A stretch of 64,000 bases of DNA, taken from positions 1,178,001 through 1,242,000 of the forward strand of contig NZ_CP089301.1 in assembly GCF_021227995.1 (NCBI RefSeq), written 5' to 3'. Every line of letters begins with the position of its first letter. The stretch's first letter is position 1. The DNA is from Novosphingobium kaempferiae. Its GTDB lineage: Bacteria; Pseudomonadota; Alphaproteobacteria; Sphingomonadales; Sphingomonadaceae. Positions 1 through 8,709 of this stretch are shown piece by piece. The notes under the pieces are model-generated. The model was given only the letters and a program-made list of their open reading frames with translations. It had not been told where the DNA came from and searched no databases. The translations under genes and the position numbers were made by a program.

Positions 1-222
1 TTCAAGTGCAATCTGCGCGCGCTGGTCGACTATCCCCGGCTCTGGGCCTTCACCCGCCGCCTGCATGGCCATCCGGCGATCCGCCCGACCGTCGATTTCA
101 CCCACATCAAGGGCCACTACTACGGTAGCCATCGCTTCCTGAACCCGACCGGCATCGTACCGATCGGCCCCGAGCGCGACTTCGATGAACCAGCCGAGGA
201 CGAAGTCGACGCCGTCGAATAG
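1..222 (+). CDS. Glutathionyl-hydroquinone reductase, C-terminal part (5' end outside window)
   Basis: Frame 1 is open from the first base to TAG at 220-222 and gives the last 73 residues. The pattern Phe-Lys-Cys-Asn-Leu, then a VDYPRLW stretch, then HIKGHYYGSH and NPTGIVPIGP is the characteristic C-terminus of the Xi-class GST family (YqjG/PcpF/ECM4). These enzymes reduce glutathionyl-hydroquinones to the free hydroquinone in the cytosol. The catalytic Cys lies in the missing N-terminal domain and cannot be checked. A glutathione/quinone enzyme fits the neighbouring catabolic genes, but it may simply be host background. Confidence 0.85.
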   Translation, partial: FKCNLRALVDYPRLWAFTRRLHGHPAIRPTVDFTHIKGHYYGSHRFLNPTGIVPIGPERDFDEPAEDEVDAVE

Positions 223-262
223 GACACGCCGATCCTCGTAAAGGTTATTGGCGAGGCCGCCG

Positions 263-281
263 CCCTGGGCCATTCCCAGGG
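263..281. terminator. Short GC hairpin after the GHR gene
   Basis: A perfect 7-bp inverted repeat CCCTGGG/CCCAGGG with a 5-nt loop lies 40 nt after the GHR stop. No U-tract follows, so it is at most a weak or Rho-assisted terminator. Confidence 0.3.
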
Positions 282-486
282 TCGCGCGGCCCCGCCCCAC
301 GCCGGCCGAAGGGATTGCCCCGTTGTCAGCGGGCCGCCAAGCCCCCTGGTGGCTCGGTCAAGATCAGGCTTCTTCACGCCGGTTTCCCCGCCCCTTTTTT
401 GAGGGGTAATTTTTCCTGCGCAGCCGTTTTCAAGCCTGTGGGTTGTCGAGACGTGAGTGGCTACTCGACAAGGCAAGGGCAGGATA

Positions 487-675
487 GTGGGCGAAATCGA
501 CCGGCTTGAAGAACAGGTGCGCAGGGACATGGCGGAAATCGGACAACCGATGTCGATCCGCAGCGCCGCCAGCATTGCCTCTCAGTACCAGCGGCTCGGC
601 CATAGCCTCCCTGTCGATGAAACAGTGGCAATCGTTCGCAAGGTTGCGGCCGAGATGCGCTTTACCGTCTTCTAG
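487..675 (+). CDS. Small hypothetical protein (62 aa)
   Basis: I do not recognise this protein. It is charged and probably helical at the N-terminus (EIDRLEEQVRRDMAEIG) and ends in RFTVF. GTG at 487 is chosen because AAGGG lies 7 nt upstream; an in-frame GTG at 457 would add ten residues but has a poorer ribosome site. It follows the GHR gene in the same direction after a 264-nt gap, so it need not be co-transcribed. The composition looks coding, but no domain is visible. Confidence 0.45.
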   Translation: MGEIDRLEEQVRRDMAEIGQPMSIRSAASIASQYQRLGHSLPVDETVAIVRKVAAEMRFTVF

Positions 676-819
676 TCCCCCTGCACGGCGCAGGCGATCG
701 ACAACGCTGTCGTAGTTCAAAACGCAGCCAAGCGTTCGGACAGGCTCCAGCAGGCGCACTCGATCGAAGAGGCGGCCGCAAAGGCGCCACGACAAGGAAG
801 CACCGGCCCTCGCACGTCA

Positions 820-1125
820 TCAGCGCCCATCTTGCGACGCCGCATCGATCATCGCTTTCCAGGCATCGGCAACAGCGCGCCGCGAAATCGAAGCTGCGCC
901 GCTTTCGTCCTCGCCGACGCAGCCGTCGAGCGACGCGGAAAGGCCCCCCGCCGCGTCCAGCATCCTGTCGCTCGGATCCCGCAGGGCGAGCAGGACGGCT
1001 CGCGCAATCCGGATGCACTGCTGGAGGTCCGGTCCGTCGACAGGAGAGCCCGAGTCCACGTCGTAGGCAGGACTGGTGATTTCGTGCACGGCCATGGCGG
1101 CACGGATGAGAGGAAAATCTGCCAT
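820..1125 (-). CDS. Hypothetical protein (101 aa)
   Basis: Small acidic reading frame upstream of, and in the same direction as, the Crp/Fnr gene. There are no transmembrane segments and no motif I recognise. It has the low-complexity alanine/aspartate content usual for small cytoplasmic proteins in this genome. The ribosome-binding site is weak, so both the start and the reality of the gene are uncertain. Confidence 0.4.
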   Translation of the reverse strand: MADFPLIRAAMAVHEITSPAYDVDSGSPVDGPDLQQCIRIARAVLLALRDPSDRMLDAAGGLSASLDGCVGEDESGAASISRRAVADAWKAMIDAASQDGR

Positions 1126-1301
1126 GTCAGGCGGCTATCATGCCGGCCACCCGCAAGAAAGGTGGCTCGCCAACACGCGGCATCTGCATCGACTGGGCTC
1201 TTTTCGAGCGCCGGAAATGCGACAGTGAACAAACGAATGTGTGCAACGACACCGAATGCTCACCGACCCGCTCCGGGGTGCCCGGTGCGCTCTGCCAGGT
1301 T

Positions 1302-2027
1302 TCAGGCAGCCGCATCGGCTTCATTCAAATGAAGGTAACTGGGGTGGAAACCCGCAATCTTGCGAAGGCCCGGGACGTCGAGAAGGCGAATGCGGTGGCC
1401 TTCACCGATCAGGCCGCCCTCCCGCAAGTCGCGCAGCGTGCGGTTCACGTGCACGGGCGTGAGGCCCGTCGCATCGGCGATATCCGCTTGCGTCAAGGGA
1501 AGCGCGAGGTCGCCCTCGTTCGTCAATCCCACGAGCCGCAGGCGTATATGCAGCTCGCAAAGAAGATGGGCGATGCCTGCCTTGGCGTCGCGCCGTCCAG
1601 TGCTGACCAGCCATTGCCGCAGGATGGCCTCGTCGATCAGGGTCGCACGCCAGAATGCGCGTGTGAGTACCGGCGTTGAACGCGTTATCTCATCCATGAG
1701 CGACTTGGGGATGAAGGCTACGGTGCAATCGGTGATCGCCCCGATGCTGTGATCCATGCGTGCCAGGGTGGTAACGTGCATATCGCAAAAGTCGCCGGGA
1801 ACCAGGAACGCGGTGATTTGCCGGGTGCCGTCGGGGAGGATGGCATATCGTGCAGCCCAGCCCGACAGCACCAGGTGAACGCTGTCAGGCCGCTCCCCTT
1901 CGCTGATTACGTCCTTGTGCCGGCGGATTGTTCGCGTGTCGCGGCACAGCGCCTTCACCGCGTCGACCTCGGCGCTCGTCAATGCTTCGAGCGCGCTCAA
2001 TTTGCGGATCACGGGCTCGAACAGCAT
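1302..2027 (-). CDS. Crp/Fnr-family transcriptional regulator
   Basis: 241-residue one-component regulator. The N-terminal half is a cyclic-nucleotide-binding-type beta-roll (ISEGERPDSVHLVLSGWAARY, then a PGDFCDMH stretch). The C-terminal half is a Crp-type winged helix with the recognition region TQADIADATGLTPVHVNRTLR and an IGEGHRIRLLDVPGL wing. There is no Fnr-type cysteine cluster at the N-terminus, so an Fe-S sensor is unlikely and the ligand is unknown. The ATG at 2027 is preferred over an upstream in-frame start because TGGGAG precedes it by 8 nt. It lies 282 nt downstream of the acyl-CoA ligase gene in the same orientation. Whether it controls the gentisate operon cannot be told from sequence. 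Confidence 0.85.
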   Translation of the reverse strand: MLFEPVIRKLSALEALTSAEVDAVKALCRDTRTIRRHKDVISEGERPDSVHLVLSGWAARYAILPDGTRQITAFLVPGDFCDMHVTTLARMDHSIGAITDCTVAFIPKSLMDEITRSTPVLTRAFWRATLIDEAILRQWLVSTGRRDAKAGIAHLLCELHIRLRLVGLTNEGDLALPLTQADIADATGLTPVHVNRTLRDLREGGLIGEGHRIRLLDVPGLRKIAGFHPSYLHLNEADAAA

Positions 2028-2309
2028 TTTTTCGGCTCCCATCGCATGGCGCATCGCAAACTGGCATGGCGACAAGCGAGCAAGCATTAACATACATTGT
2101 CCCCTATTGCTCGGATGAGAGGTGAGAGCTGGAAGGGAAACCGTCATTCCACTCGGAGCGGCCCGGAGCTCTGCGCCCGCACGGCCTCGGACCGCTGCGT
2201 CACGTCGGGCCGGCGAACCTTACCCGGAGGGCCGCTACGCCAAGGCGCCGACGGGAAGATTGGCGCTTCGACGTCAGCGGAGCCGGCAACAGGCCCGGCT
2301 CAGGGCCGA

Positions 2310-3917
2310 TCAGCCCTCCGCCGCCATCATCGTTCGAAGCGTCTTCTTGTCGATTTTGCCCGTCGCGCCCAGCGGTATCGTCCTGAATTCGATGCGTTCA
2401 GGCATCCACCACTTGGGAATCTGGCCGTCCAGTCCGGCGAGGATAGCCTCGGCCTCGAGAATGGCATCGGCCTTGGGCTCGACGACGAGCATGGGCCGTT
2501 CCCCCCATTTGACGTCCGGGACACCGATGACCGCAGCCGCCGCCACCCCGGGCAGCGCGCTCGCCAGCGTCTCGATCTCGAGCGCGGATATCCATTCACC
2601 GCCGGACTTGATGATGTCCTTGGCCCGGTCGACAATCCGGATCGAGCCATGCTGGTCGCGCACGGCAATGTCGCCGGTGTCAAAGAACCCCTCGGCATCG
2701 ATCACTTCCGAGGTGCCGGCGAAGTAGGTCTTCGTCACGAACGGCCCTTTGACCGCGAGGTGTCCCGGCGTGCGATCGTCATGTGGTACCGGGGCGCCGG
2801 TTTCATCCTGTATGCGCGTTTCAAGAGGAAAGATCGGAGACCCTTGGCGCAATCGCGCTGCGCGCCCCAGATCCACGAGCCGCCGATTCTCGTTGACGGG
2901 CTTTTTCGAGATGCACCCAACGGGAGATAGTTCGGTCATTCCCCAAGCGTGGATCACCTCGACACCCAAATCGCGTTCGAAGCCCTCGACAAGGTCAGGC
3001 GTGACGGCAGCCCCCCCGATGATGAGCCGCTTCAAGCACTCGGGTCGCGAACCAGTTGCGCGCAAGTGGTCGAGCAAGCCCATGCAGACAGTGGGAACTC
3101 CCGCTGCGATCGTCACGCCCTGCTCGTTGATGGCTCCGGCGAGCGACGGCCCATCGAGCCGCGACCCCGGCAGAACCAACGATGCGCCGGCCATCGGTGC
3201 CATGAATGTCAGGCCCCAGGCGTTGGCATGGAACATGGGGACGATAGGAAGCACGGTTTCGCCTTCGCGAATGCCGAAGGCGTTGGGCTGGTTGGCTGCG
3301 AAGGCATGAAGAAAGTTCGAGCGGTGGCTGTAGAGAACGCCCTTGGGATCGCCTGTGGTACCCGAGGTATAGCACAGTCCGGCCGCGCTTTCCTCGCTGA
3401 ATTCTCCCCACTGCGGGGCGCCCTCGTCGCCGCTCGCAAGGAATGCATCGAAGCTGATCGCCGGACGCCCGCATTTCAGCAGGCCTGCTCCGCCTCCTAC
3501 CAGAACGATCGTCTCGATGCCGGGGGCCGCGGCGACGATGACCTCGACGATATCCAGGAACCGCGCGTCCGCAACGAGCATGCGGTCCTTTGCGTGGTTC
3601 GCGATCCATCCGATCTGGTCGACATGCAACCTCGGATTCAGGGTATGCAGCACTGCCCCCATGCCCATCGTGCCATACCAGGCGGCCAAGTGTGCCGTAT
3701 CGTTCCAGAGCAATGTCGCGACCCTGTCGCCCGCCACGACGTTATGGCGAAGCAGCGCCTTCGTAAAGCGCCGGGCTTCTCTTTCCAGGCTGCGGTAATC
3801 GCAAACTTGCGACTGCGTAACCGAGCGGTCGATAACTGCGGTATCGGGGTGCTCTCGCGCAGCGTAGGACAAGATCTTGTCCAAGGTCAGGCGCCAGTCC
3901 TGCATCAATCCGAGCAT
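2310..3917 (-). CDS. AMP-forming acyl-CoA synthetase (fatty-acid/aryl-acid CoA ligase)
   Basis: 535-residue member of the ANL superfamily: carboxylate + ATP + CoA gives acyl-CoA + AMP. Visible motifs are the P-loop YTSGTTGDPKGV, the HAWGMTELSP adenine-binding loop, FDTGDIA with RIVDRAKDIIKSGGEWIS, and the C-terminal GATGKIDKK lysine. Length is normal. The start at 3917 has GGGGAG 5 nt upstream. It is the last gene of the leftward gentisate operon, 72 nt after the FMN reductase. An aromatic or side-chain acid released upstream of gentisate is a plausible substrate, but the specificity residues cannot be read by eye. It belongs to the medium/long-chain acyl-CoA ligase branch rather than the benzoate-CoA branch. 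Confidence 0.9.
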   Translation of the reverse strand: MLGLMQDWRLTLDKILSYAAREHPDTAVIDRSVTQSQVCDYRSLEREARRFTKALLRHNVVAGDRVATLLWNDTAHLAAWYGTMGMGAVLHTLNPRLHVDQIGWIANHAKDRMLVADARFLDIVEVIVAAAPGIETIVLVGGGAGLLKCGRPAISFDAFLASGDEGAPQWGEFSEESAAGLCYTSGTTGDPKGVLYSHRSNFLHAFAANQPNAFGIREGETVLPIVPMFHANAWGLTFMAPMAGASLVLPGSRLDGPSLAGAINEQGVTIAAGVPTVCMGLLDHLRATGSRPECLKRLIIGGAAVTPDLVEGFERDLGVEVIHAWGMTELSPVGCISKKPVNENRRLVDLGRAARLRQGSPIFPLETRIQDETGAPVPHDDRTPGHLAVKGPFVTKTYFAGTSEVIDAEGFFDTGDIAVRDQHGSIRIVDRAKDIIKSGGEWISALEIETLASALPGVAAAAVIGVPDVKWGERPMLVVEPKADAILEAEAILAGLDGQIPKWWMPERIEFRTIPLGATGKIDKKTLRTMMAAEG

Positions 3918-3989
3918 AGTTCTCCCCTTTCTATTTTCTTGTTCGAAACGCATATCAGCGTGAGTGCTCGAGGCGCGTCTTCCTGTGCG

Positions 3990-4568
3990 CTATGGCGCGG
4001 GGTGCGCCTGCGGCGTAAAGCGAACGACTTGCTCCCCGACGCGGCACAATTGCTCAAGCACCAGTCGGTCCGTGCTACCGTCGGCGTCTATTCTTGTCTC
4101 GAGAGCGTTGATGGTCGCGGCGAATGGCGTCGGCCATGCTCGAAGCGCATGCACGATCGAGCGCATCGTCGCGAGTGTCGATCCGGTAGCCTGCCAGCCG
4201 TAGGCGGTCACTACGATACCCACCGGCAATCCCGAAAGATAGCTGCGCTCGTCTTTCGCCGTGTCCTCCAGCAGATCGAGCGCGTTCTTAAGTGCGCCGG
4301 AAATCGAGCCGTGATAGCCCGGGGTCGCCAGTATGACGCCGCTGCACGAACGAATGGCTGCAACGAGGTCCTGCTCGCCGGTGGTCCGCGCGGGCGATTT
4401 TGGATTGAAGAGCGGCAGTTCGCCCAGCGCCTCCCCACCGAACAGGCGCGTGGCCAGACCTTGCGCCTCCACGTGACCGAGCGCAATCCGCAGGGCGCGC
4501 TCGGTCGTGGAATCGCCGCCGATCGTCCCGCCGATGCCTACGACGAGTGCATTTCGATTCTTTTTCAT
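3990..4568 (-). CDS. NAD(P)H-dependent FMN reductase
   Basis: 192-residue flavodoxin-like reductase. The N-terminal beta-strand and phosphate loop read ALVVGIGGTIGGDSTTERAL. The second FMN-binding motif is ATPGYHGSISGALKNALD, typical of the NADPH-dependent FMN reductase family (SsuE/MsuE/azoreductase type). It supplies reduced FMN. Two luciferase-like monooxygenase genes, which need external FMNH2, lie in the same cluster (7518 and 23499), so this is their most likely reductase partner; that is inference. ATG at 4568 follows GAGG at about 10 nt. It lies 22 nt after the maleylpyruvate isomerase gene and so is co-transcribed with the gentisate genes. Confidence 0.88.
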   Translation of the reverse strand: MKKNRNALVVGIGGTIGGDSTTERALRIALGHVEAQGLATRLFGGEALGELPLFNPKSPARTTGEQDLVAAIRSCSGVILATPGYHGSISGALKNALDLLEDTAKDERSYLSGLPVGIVVTAYGWQATGSTLATMRSIVHALRAWPTPFAATINALETRIDADGSTDRLVLEQLCRVGEQVVRFTPQAHPAP

Positions 4569-4590
4569 CACGACATGATCCTCACGAAGG

Positions 4591-5241
4591 TTACTGCGGC
4601 GTGCCTTCACGGCCGCCCTCATCAGGCGAGGCTCGCACGAAGGCATCCCGCCTGAGGCATGCCGCTTCGACCGCGAGCAACCTTGGCCAACGCAAGTCGA
4701 CACCGAAGCGCCGGGCATTGAGCAGCTGGGGTACGAGGCAGATGTCCGCGAGGCTTGGTTGGGCGCCGAAGCAGAACTCTTGCTCCTTGGCCGGAAGTAG
4801 GCTGTTGCAGGTATCGAGCCCCTCCTCGATCGTCGTGGCGGCCCATGTCGTGACCGCCGAGGGCTCGAGGCCGAAACTTCCGAGCCGCTGGAGGATCTTG
4901 AGGTTCTGGACTGGATGAATGTCGCAGGCGATGACCTGCGCGAAGGCGCGGATTTTCGCACGATCCTCGGTGCCTGGAGGCAGCAGCGGAGGCGACGTCC
5001 TTGTCTCGTCCAGATACTCGCAGATCGACAGCGACTGGGTCAATGTAGCCCCGTCGATCTCCAAGGCAGGAACGAGGCCCTGGGGGTTGATCCGCAGGTA
5101 CTCCGCCTCGCGCTGCTGGCCCTCTCGAAGTTTGTATTCGACACTTTCGTACGGGATGCCCTTGAGGTTGAGGGCAATTCGGACGCGGTAGGACGCGGTC
5201 GACCTGGAGAACTCGTGCAGGCGTGCAAGCGATGCCATCAT
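4591..5241 (-). CDS. Maleylpyruvate isomerase, GST zeta type (NagL/MaiA family)
   Basis: 216-residue glutathione S-transferase of the zeta class. The signature near the N-terminus is SRSTASYRVRIALNLKG, matching the SSxSxRVRIAL motif of maleylacetoacetate/maleylpyruvate isomerases, followed by INPQGLVPALEIDG and SLSICEYLDE. It performs the glutathione-dependent cis-trans isomerisation of maleylpyruvate to fumarylpyruvate. Its place between fumarylpyruvate hydrolase and the FMN reductase, downstream of gentisate dioxygenase, favours maleylpyruvate over maleylacetoacetate. The start codon overlaps the stop of the preceding gene (ATGA), indicating translational coupling. A second in-frame Met follows immediately. 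Confidence 0.88.
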   Translation of the reverse strand: MMASLARLHEFSRSTASYRVRIALNLKGIPYESVEYKLREGQQREAEYLRINPQGLVPALEIDGATLTQSLSICEYLDETRTSPPLLPPGTEDRAKIRAFAQVIACDIHPVQNLKILQRLGSFGLEPSAVTTWAATTIEEGLDTCNSLLPAKEQEFCFGAQPSLADICLVPQLLNARRFGVDLRWPRLLAVEAACLRRDAFVRASPDEGGREGTPQ

Positions 5242-5936
5242 TGCGAGGCTGCCGCCCCGACTTCGATCCGAAGGTCGCTGAGGCCGGCGATGGTCACTTC
5301 GATGCGATCGCCTTCCACGACCGGCCCTACGCCTGCTGGGGTTCCGGTATAGATCAGGTCACCCGGTTCCAGCCGATAGAACCTGGAGACATAGGAGACG
5401 ATATCGGCAACCGGCCATATCAGCTCCCGAAGATCCGCGCTTTGGCGAACGTCGCCATTGACGGTGAGGCGTATGGCTCCGGAGCTGGGATGACCGACAA
5501 GCGCGACTGGATGGATCAACCCGAGCGGGCTTGATTCCTCGACGTTCTTTCCCGAATCCCACGGTCTTCCCTGGTCGCGGGCGGCCAGCTGGATATCCCT
5601 GCGCGTCATGTCGAGCCCGGCGGCGTAGCCGTAGACATGTTCGAGGCCTCGTTCCGCAGATATATTGCGCCCGCCGGTACCGATGGCCACCACGAGTTCG
5701 GCTTCGAAGTGGAAATCCTGGGTCTGCGGCGGATAGGCGATCGTCGATCCCGACGGGACCACCGTCTCGGCCCACTTTGTGAAGAAGAACGGCAGTTCCC
5801 GGTCCGGATCCTTGCCCATCTCACGGGCATGAGCCGCGTAATTGCGGCCGATGCAGAAGATTCGCCGAACGGGAAATTCGTTGCCGTCTGCGGTCGGCGC
5901 GATCACCGGATCGATTGGATTGAAGAGGATGGTCAT
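5238..5936 (-). CDS. Fumarylpyruvate hydrolase (FAA hydrolase family, NagK-like)
   Basis: 232-residue single-domain fumarylacetoacetate-hydrolase-fold protein. It cleaves fumarylpyruvate to fumarate and pyruvate, the last step of the glutathione-dependent gentisate pathway. Evidence is the N-terminal IFCIGRNYAAHAREMG, the metal-binding FHFEAELVVAIG (Glu-x-Glu), the YGYAAGLDMTRRDIQ stretch carrying the Asp ligand, and the GDLIYTGTPAGVGPV loop near the C-terminus. The length suits the short NagK type rather than the two-domain FAH of tyrosine degradation. It overlaps both neighbours by 4 nt. Confidence 0.9.
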   Translation of the reverse strand: MTILFNPIDPVIAPTADGNEFPVRRIFCIGRNYAAHAREMGKDPDRELPFFFTKWAETVVPSGSTIAYPPQTQDFHFEAELVVAIGTGGRNISAERGLEHVYGYAAGLDMTRRDIQLAARDQGRPWDSGKNVEESSPLGLIHPVALVGHPSSGAIRLTVNGDVRQSADLRELIWPVADIVSYVSRFYRLEPGDLIYTGTPAGVGPVVEGDRIEVTIAGLSDLRIEVGAAASQ

Positions 5937-6979
5937 GCGAGATGCTCCCGATAGATGTTGAGGGCCTGCTGCGCTGCCCTGTCGGAGAATGCGAAAAGTG
6001 TGAGGTCCGACCAGGCGTCGATCACCAGCGGCTTCCAGGCAGGCACCGCGATGATATCGCGAGGCTCTACGGCCATCGTCTCGTCGCCGATCCGCAATTC
6101 GCCGCTTCCCTCCACCACCACGATCACCGCTCCCGCGGAGGCACGGCGCGGGCGGGTGACGAGACCTGCGGGAAGCATCTGCGCCTGCGCCGAAATCGTC
6201 GGCATGATCGGCCCGCCTGTGGCCGGATTGAAGAATTCCAGGGCGTAGCCGTCATGCGGGTCGGGGGCCTTGGTTTCGGCCAGCTTGCTCAAAGCGCCTC
6301 GCCACTCGGCGTAAGGATAATGGAACAGCGCTTGCCCGGCGGGACGGGTATCGGCCATGCTGCCGGGAAGCGGACGCATGTTCCGACCGTAGCGAGCCAG
6401 CGTATCACCGGCAGGCCGGGTCTGTGGATGCGCATCTTCTCCGAGCCGCTCGGCAAAACTGGCATCGAAATGCGTGACCGTCGGAATGTCGAGGCCGTCG
6501 AGCCAGATCACCGGCTGCTCGCTGGTGTTTCCATGATCGTGCCATTGCCCGCCGGGGGTCAGAACAAGGTCGTAGGGGCGCATGATCGCCTTCTCACCGT
6601 CGACGGCGGTGAAAGCGCCCGTACCTTCCAGCACGAAGCGCAGTGCAGACTGGGAATGGCGGTGGCAAGGCGCGACTTCGCCAGGCAGCACGAGCTGCAG
6701 GCCAGCGTACAACGAGCGAGTGATTGCGGCTTCGCCGCCCAGTCCGGGATTCTTCAGAATCAGTACGCGTCGCTCTGCTTCCCTCGCGCTGATGAGGTCC
6801 CCGGCGCGCATGAGGTAGTCGCGGGCTTCCGCATAGTGCCAGCGATGCACCTTCGCTGGAGACGAGGGCTCGGGCAGGACGAGGTTGTTCAGGACTTCCC
6901 ATAGCGGCGCGAGCGCCGAGGGACTCATTTCTTCGTACAGCTGTTCGAGCTGCAGCCTCTGCTCATTAGGGCGATGCAC
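5933..6979 (-). CDS. gtdA: Gentisate 1,2-dioxygenase
   Basis: 348-residue bicupin ring-cleavage dioxygenase converting gentisate (2,5-dihydroxybenzoate) to maleylpyruvate with Fe(II) and O2. The N-terminal cupin carries the HRHSQSALRFVLEG motif with candidate iron ligands His106 and His108, and the third ligand His147 in PGGQWHDHGN. The C-terminal cupin (from about residue 260) lacks the His cluster, as in the family. GTG at 6979 is the start, with AGAGGA 9 nt upstream. It is the first gene of a tightly overlapping leftward operon that carries the other two gentisate enzymes. A perfect copy of the cluster-wide TetR-type palindrome lies 30 nt upstream of the start. Confidence 0.93.
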   Translation of the reverse strand: MHRPNEQRLQLEQLYEEMSPSALAPLWEVLNNLVLPEPSSPAKVHRWHYAEARDYLMRAGDLISAREAERRVLILKNPGLGGEAAITRSLYAGLQLVLPGEVAPCHRHSQSALRFVLEGTGAFTAVDGEKAIMRPYDLVLTPGGQWHDHGNTSEQPVIWLDGLDIPTVTHFDASFAERLGEDAHPQTRPAGDTLARYGRNMRPLPGSMADTRPAGQALFHYPYAEWRGALSKLAETKAPDPHDGYALEFFNPATGGPIMPTISAQAQMLPAGLVTRPRRASAGAVIVVVEGSGELRIGDETMAVEPRDIIAVPAWKPLVIDAWSDLTLFAFSDRAAQQALNIYREHLA

Positions 6980-7008
6980 AGCGCAATATCCTCTTCCTGC
7001 GAAAACAA

Positions 7009-7026
7009 TGTAGTCGCTTGACTACA
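7009..7026. promoter_or_regulatory. TetR-type operator copy 1 (gentisate operon)
   Basis: Perfect 7-bp inverted repeat with 4-nt spacer: TGTAGTC GCTT GACTACA. It lies 30 nt upstream of the gentisate dioxygenase GTG. The same palindrome recurs upstream of four other transcription units in the window, so it is probably the binding site of the TetR protein at 15765-16472 (inference). Confidence 0.75.
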
Positions 7027-7357
7027 GTCTTAATGGATCAAAGCCGCTCCCCAAGTCAATTGCATTGCGCTCAAGGCACGAAAGGGGCGTGGCGGAAGGT
7101 CAATCACCTGGGCCCCGAACCACCTGAACCCTCGGTTTTCCCGAACCTGGTTCTTCCAGACAAGAAACAGACGCGGTGCGAAGAACCGCAAGGCGGTGCG
7201 ATCGTGCATGAACCGCTCCTCCCTTTCGCGAGAGCTGCTTGTCATGGGCGCGCTCGGTGCGCTGCGCGAGATCCGCGAGATCTGCGGAGTTCCGAACACC
7301 GCAATATCGGACCAGAAGGAGGCGAGACCATGCCAACGACACGGCATCGCACGCCGA

Positions 7358-7386
7358 TTACAATTATGTAGTCGCATGACTACACT
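7358..7386 (+). promoter_or_regulatory. Candidate sigma-70 promoter for the flavin monooxygenase
   Basis: TTACAA (7358-7363), a 17-nt spacer and TACACT (7381-7386) match the -35/-10 consensus at four of six bases each. The operator at 7367-7384 fills the spacer and covers most of the -10 box, which would suit repression by occlusion. Confidence 0.4.
7367..7384. promoter_or_regulatory. TetR-type operator copy 2 (monooxygenase/TonB receptor)
   Basis: Perfect copy: TGTAGTC GCAT GACTACA, 133 nt upstream of the ATG at 7518. It coincides with the candidate promoter at 7358-7386. Confidence 0.75.
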
Positions 7387-7517
7387 TTTTGATTGACTTT
7401 GGGGCCGTGGTTGCCCACTTCGGAGCTACCGGAGCGATTGATAATGGTCTGCTTTAGCCAGAGACCGGAGTTCCGCCTGCTTCCAACCTCAAAAATAGCG
7501 CCTGGGAGGGAATACTC

Positions 7518-8657
7518 ATGAATACTCAGAATCCTGTCTTCAATGGAAACAGGATGAAGCTGGGCACATTCTGCACCAACGGCAAAGGTCCGAACCTTAC
7601 GACTGTGCCGGAAAGCTATATGGCAACTTGGCCGGACACACGGAAGCTTGCCCAGATGGCAGATGTCGCAGGGTTCGAAGCAATCGTTCCCTATTCGCGG
7701 TGGAAAGGGTTCGTCACCGGGCAGCCGGACGACCGGACGGGCAACGTCATGGATCCATTCACCTGGGCTGCCGCGATTTCGGCATCCACCCGCTACTCAG
7801 CCATCTTCTCGACGTCGCACGCCCCCACCTATCATCCGATCGTGGCAGCCAAGCAATGCGCCACGATTGATATCATATCGAACGGCCGCTTCGGGCTTAA
7901 CGTCGTTGGCGGCTGGAACCGACCAGAACTGGAAATGTTCGGCCGGCCGCTGCAGGAACACGACCAGCGCTACGACTATCTTGGCGAGTGGCTCGAGATC
8001 GTCTCGCGGCTCTGGCAATCAGACGTCGCCTTTGATCATCACGGAAAATTCTTCAACGTCGTGGACGCCGTTTCCGCGCCCAAGCCCGTACAGCGGCCGC
8101 GCCCGCCGATCATGAATGCCGGCGGTTCGCCGCGCGGGGTCCGGTTTGCCGCGCAGCATGCCGACATGTGCTTCGTAGTCCTCAAGGGAGACGACCCTGC
8201 GACGATCGCGGCCCAAGTGAACGAGTACAAGGACCTTGCGCGTCAGGAGTTCGGTCGCGAGGTGCAAGTCTGGAGCAGTGCCTACGTGGTACAGGGGGAA
8301 ACCGATGAACAGGCGCAGGCCTACCTTCACCGCTACAGCGTCGAGCATGAGGATAGCGTCGCTGCCGACGCTTGGCTGAAGGCACTCGCCGCCGAGGCGC
8401 AACTCATGCCTCCCGAGGCGCTCAAGGCGGCCCGCAGCCGCTTCGTCGCAGGCGCCGGTGGCTTCCCACTGGTCGGCACCCCTGAAACGATCGTCAAGCG
8501 CCTGAGCTTGCTGGCCGATGGCGGAATCGATGGCGTCGTCCTGACCTGGGTCGACTTCATGGATGGGCTTGCCCGCTTCACTCGTGACGTTCTCCCATTG
8601 ATGGAGGCAGCGGGCTTGCGCTCGAAGTTCGGCGGGGGGGATGTCCTGGCTGCCTGA
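7518..8657 (+). CDS. LLM-class flavin-dependent monooxygenase (RutA/SsuD-like)
   Basis: 379-residue luciferase-like TIM-barrel monooxygenase. The stretches QCATIDIISNGRFGLNVVGGWNRPE, HDQRYDYLGEWLEIVSRLW and PPIMNAGGSPRGVRFAAQHAD are typical of the RutA/alkanesulfonate monooxygenase group, which use FMNH2 from a separate reductase plus O2 to open C-N, C-S or C-C bonds. The start has GGGAGGG about 10 nt upstream. It is the first gene of a rightward unit with the TonB receptor and an SDR, under a perfect operator. The substrate cannot be read from sequence; a Baeyer-Villiger or ring-opening role in the cluster's upper pathway is inference. Confidence 0.88.
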   Translation: MNTQNPVFNGNRMKLGTFCTNGKGPNLTTVPESYMATWPDTRKLAQMADVAGFEAIVPYSRWKGFVTGQPDDRTGNVMDPFTWAAAISASTRYSAIFSTSHAPTYHPIVAAKQCATIDIISNGRFGLNVVGGWNRPELEMFGRPLQEHDQRYDYLGEWLEIVSRLWQSDVAFDHHGKFFNVVDAVSAPKPVQRPRPPIMNAGGSPRGVRFAAQHADMCFVVLKGDDPATIAAQVNEYKDLARQEFGREVQVWSSAYVVQGETDEQAQAYLHRYSVEHEDSVAADAWLKALAAEAQLMPPEALKAARSRFVAGAGGFPLVGTPETIVKRLSLLADGGIDGVVLTWVDFMDGLARFTRDVLPLMEAAGLRSKFGGGDVLAA

Positions 8658-8709
8658 CACGGCGGCGGCCCCATCCCGCAAGGGACTAGCAGTACTCAAT
8701 AAAAGGCAA

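Larger units (their letters stand above)
6980..7517. promoter_or_regulatory. Divergent control region between gentisate operon and flavin monooxygenase
   Basis: This 538-nt stretch separates the leftward gentisate operon from the rightward monooxygenase-receptor genes. It holds two perfect operator palindromes, one near each gene, and no convincing reading frame. Apart from a possible promoter at 7358-7386, I see nothing else in it. Confidence 0.6.

Noticed and set aside
2949..4655. 568-codon open frame opposite the acyl-CoA ligase and FMN reductase genes
   Set aside because: Crosses two well-supported genes in antisense and has no family resemblance.
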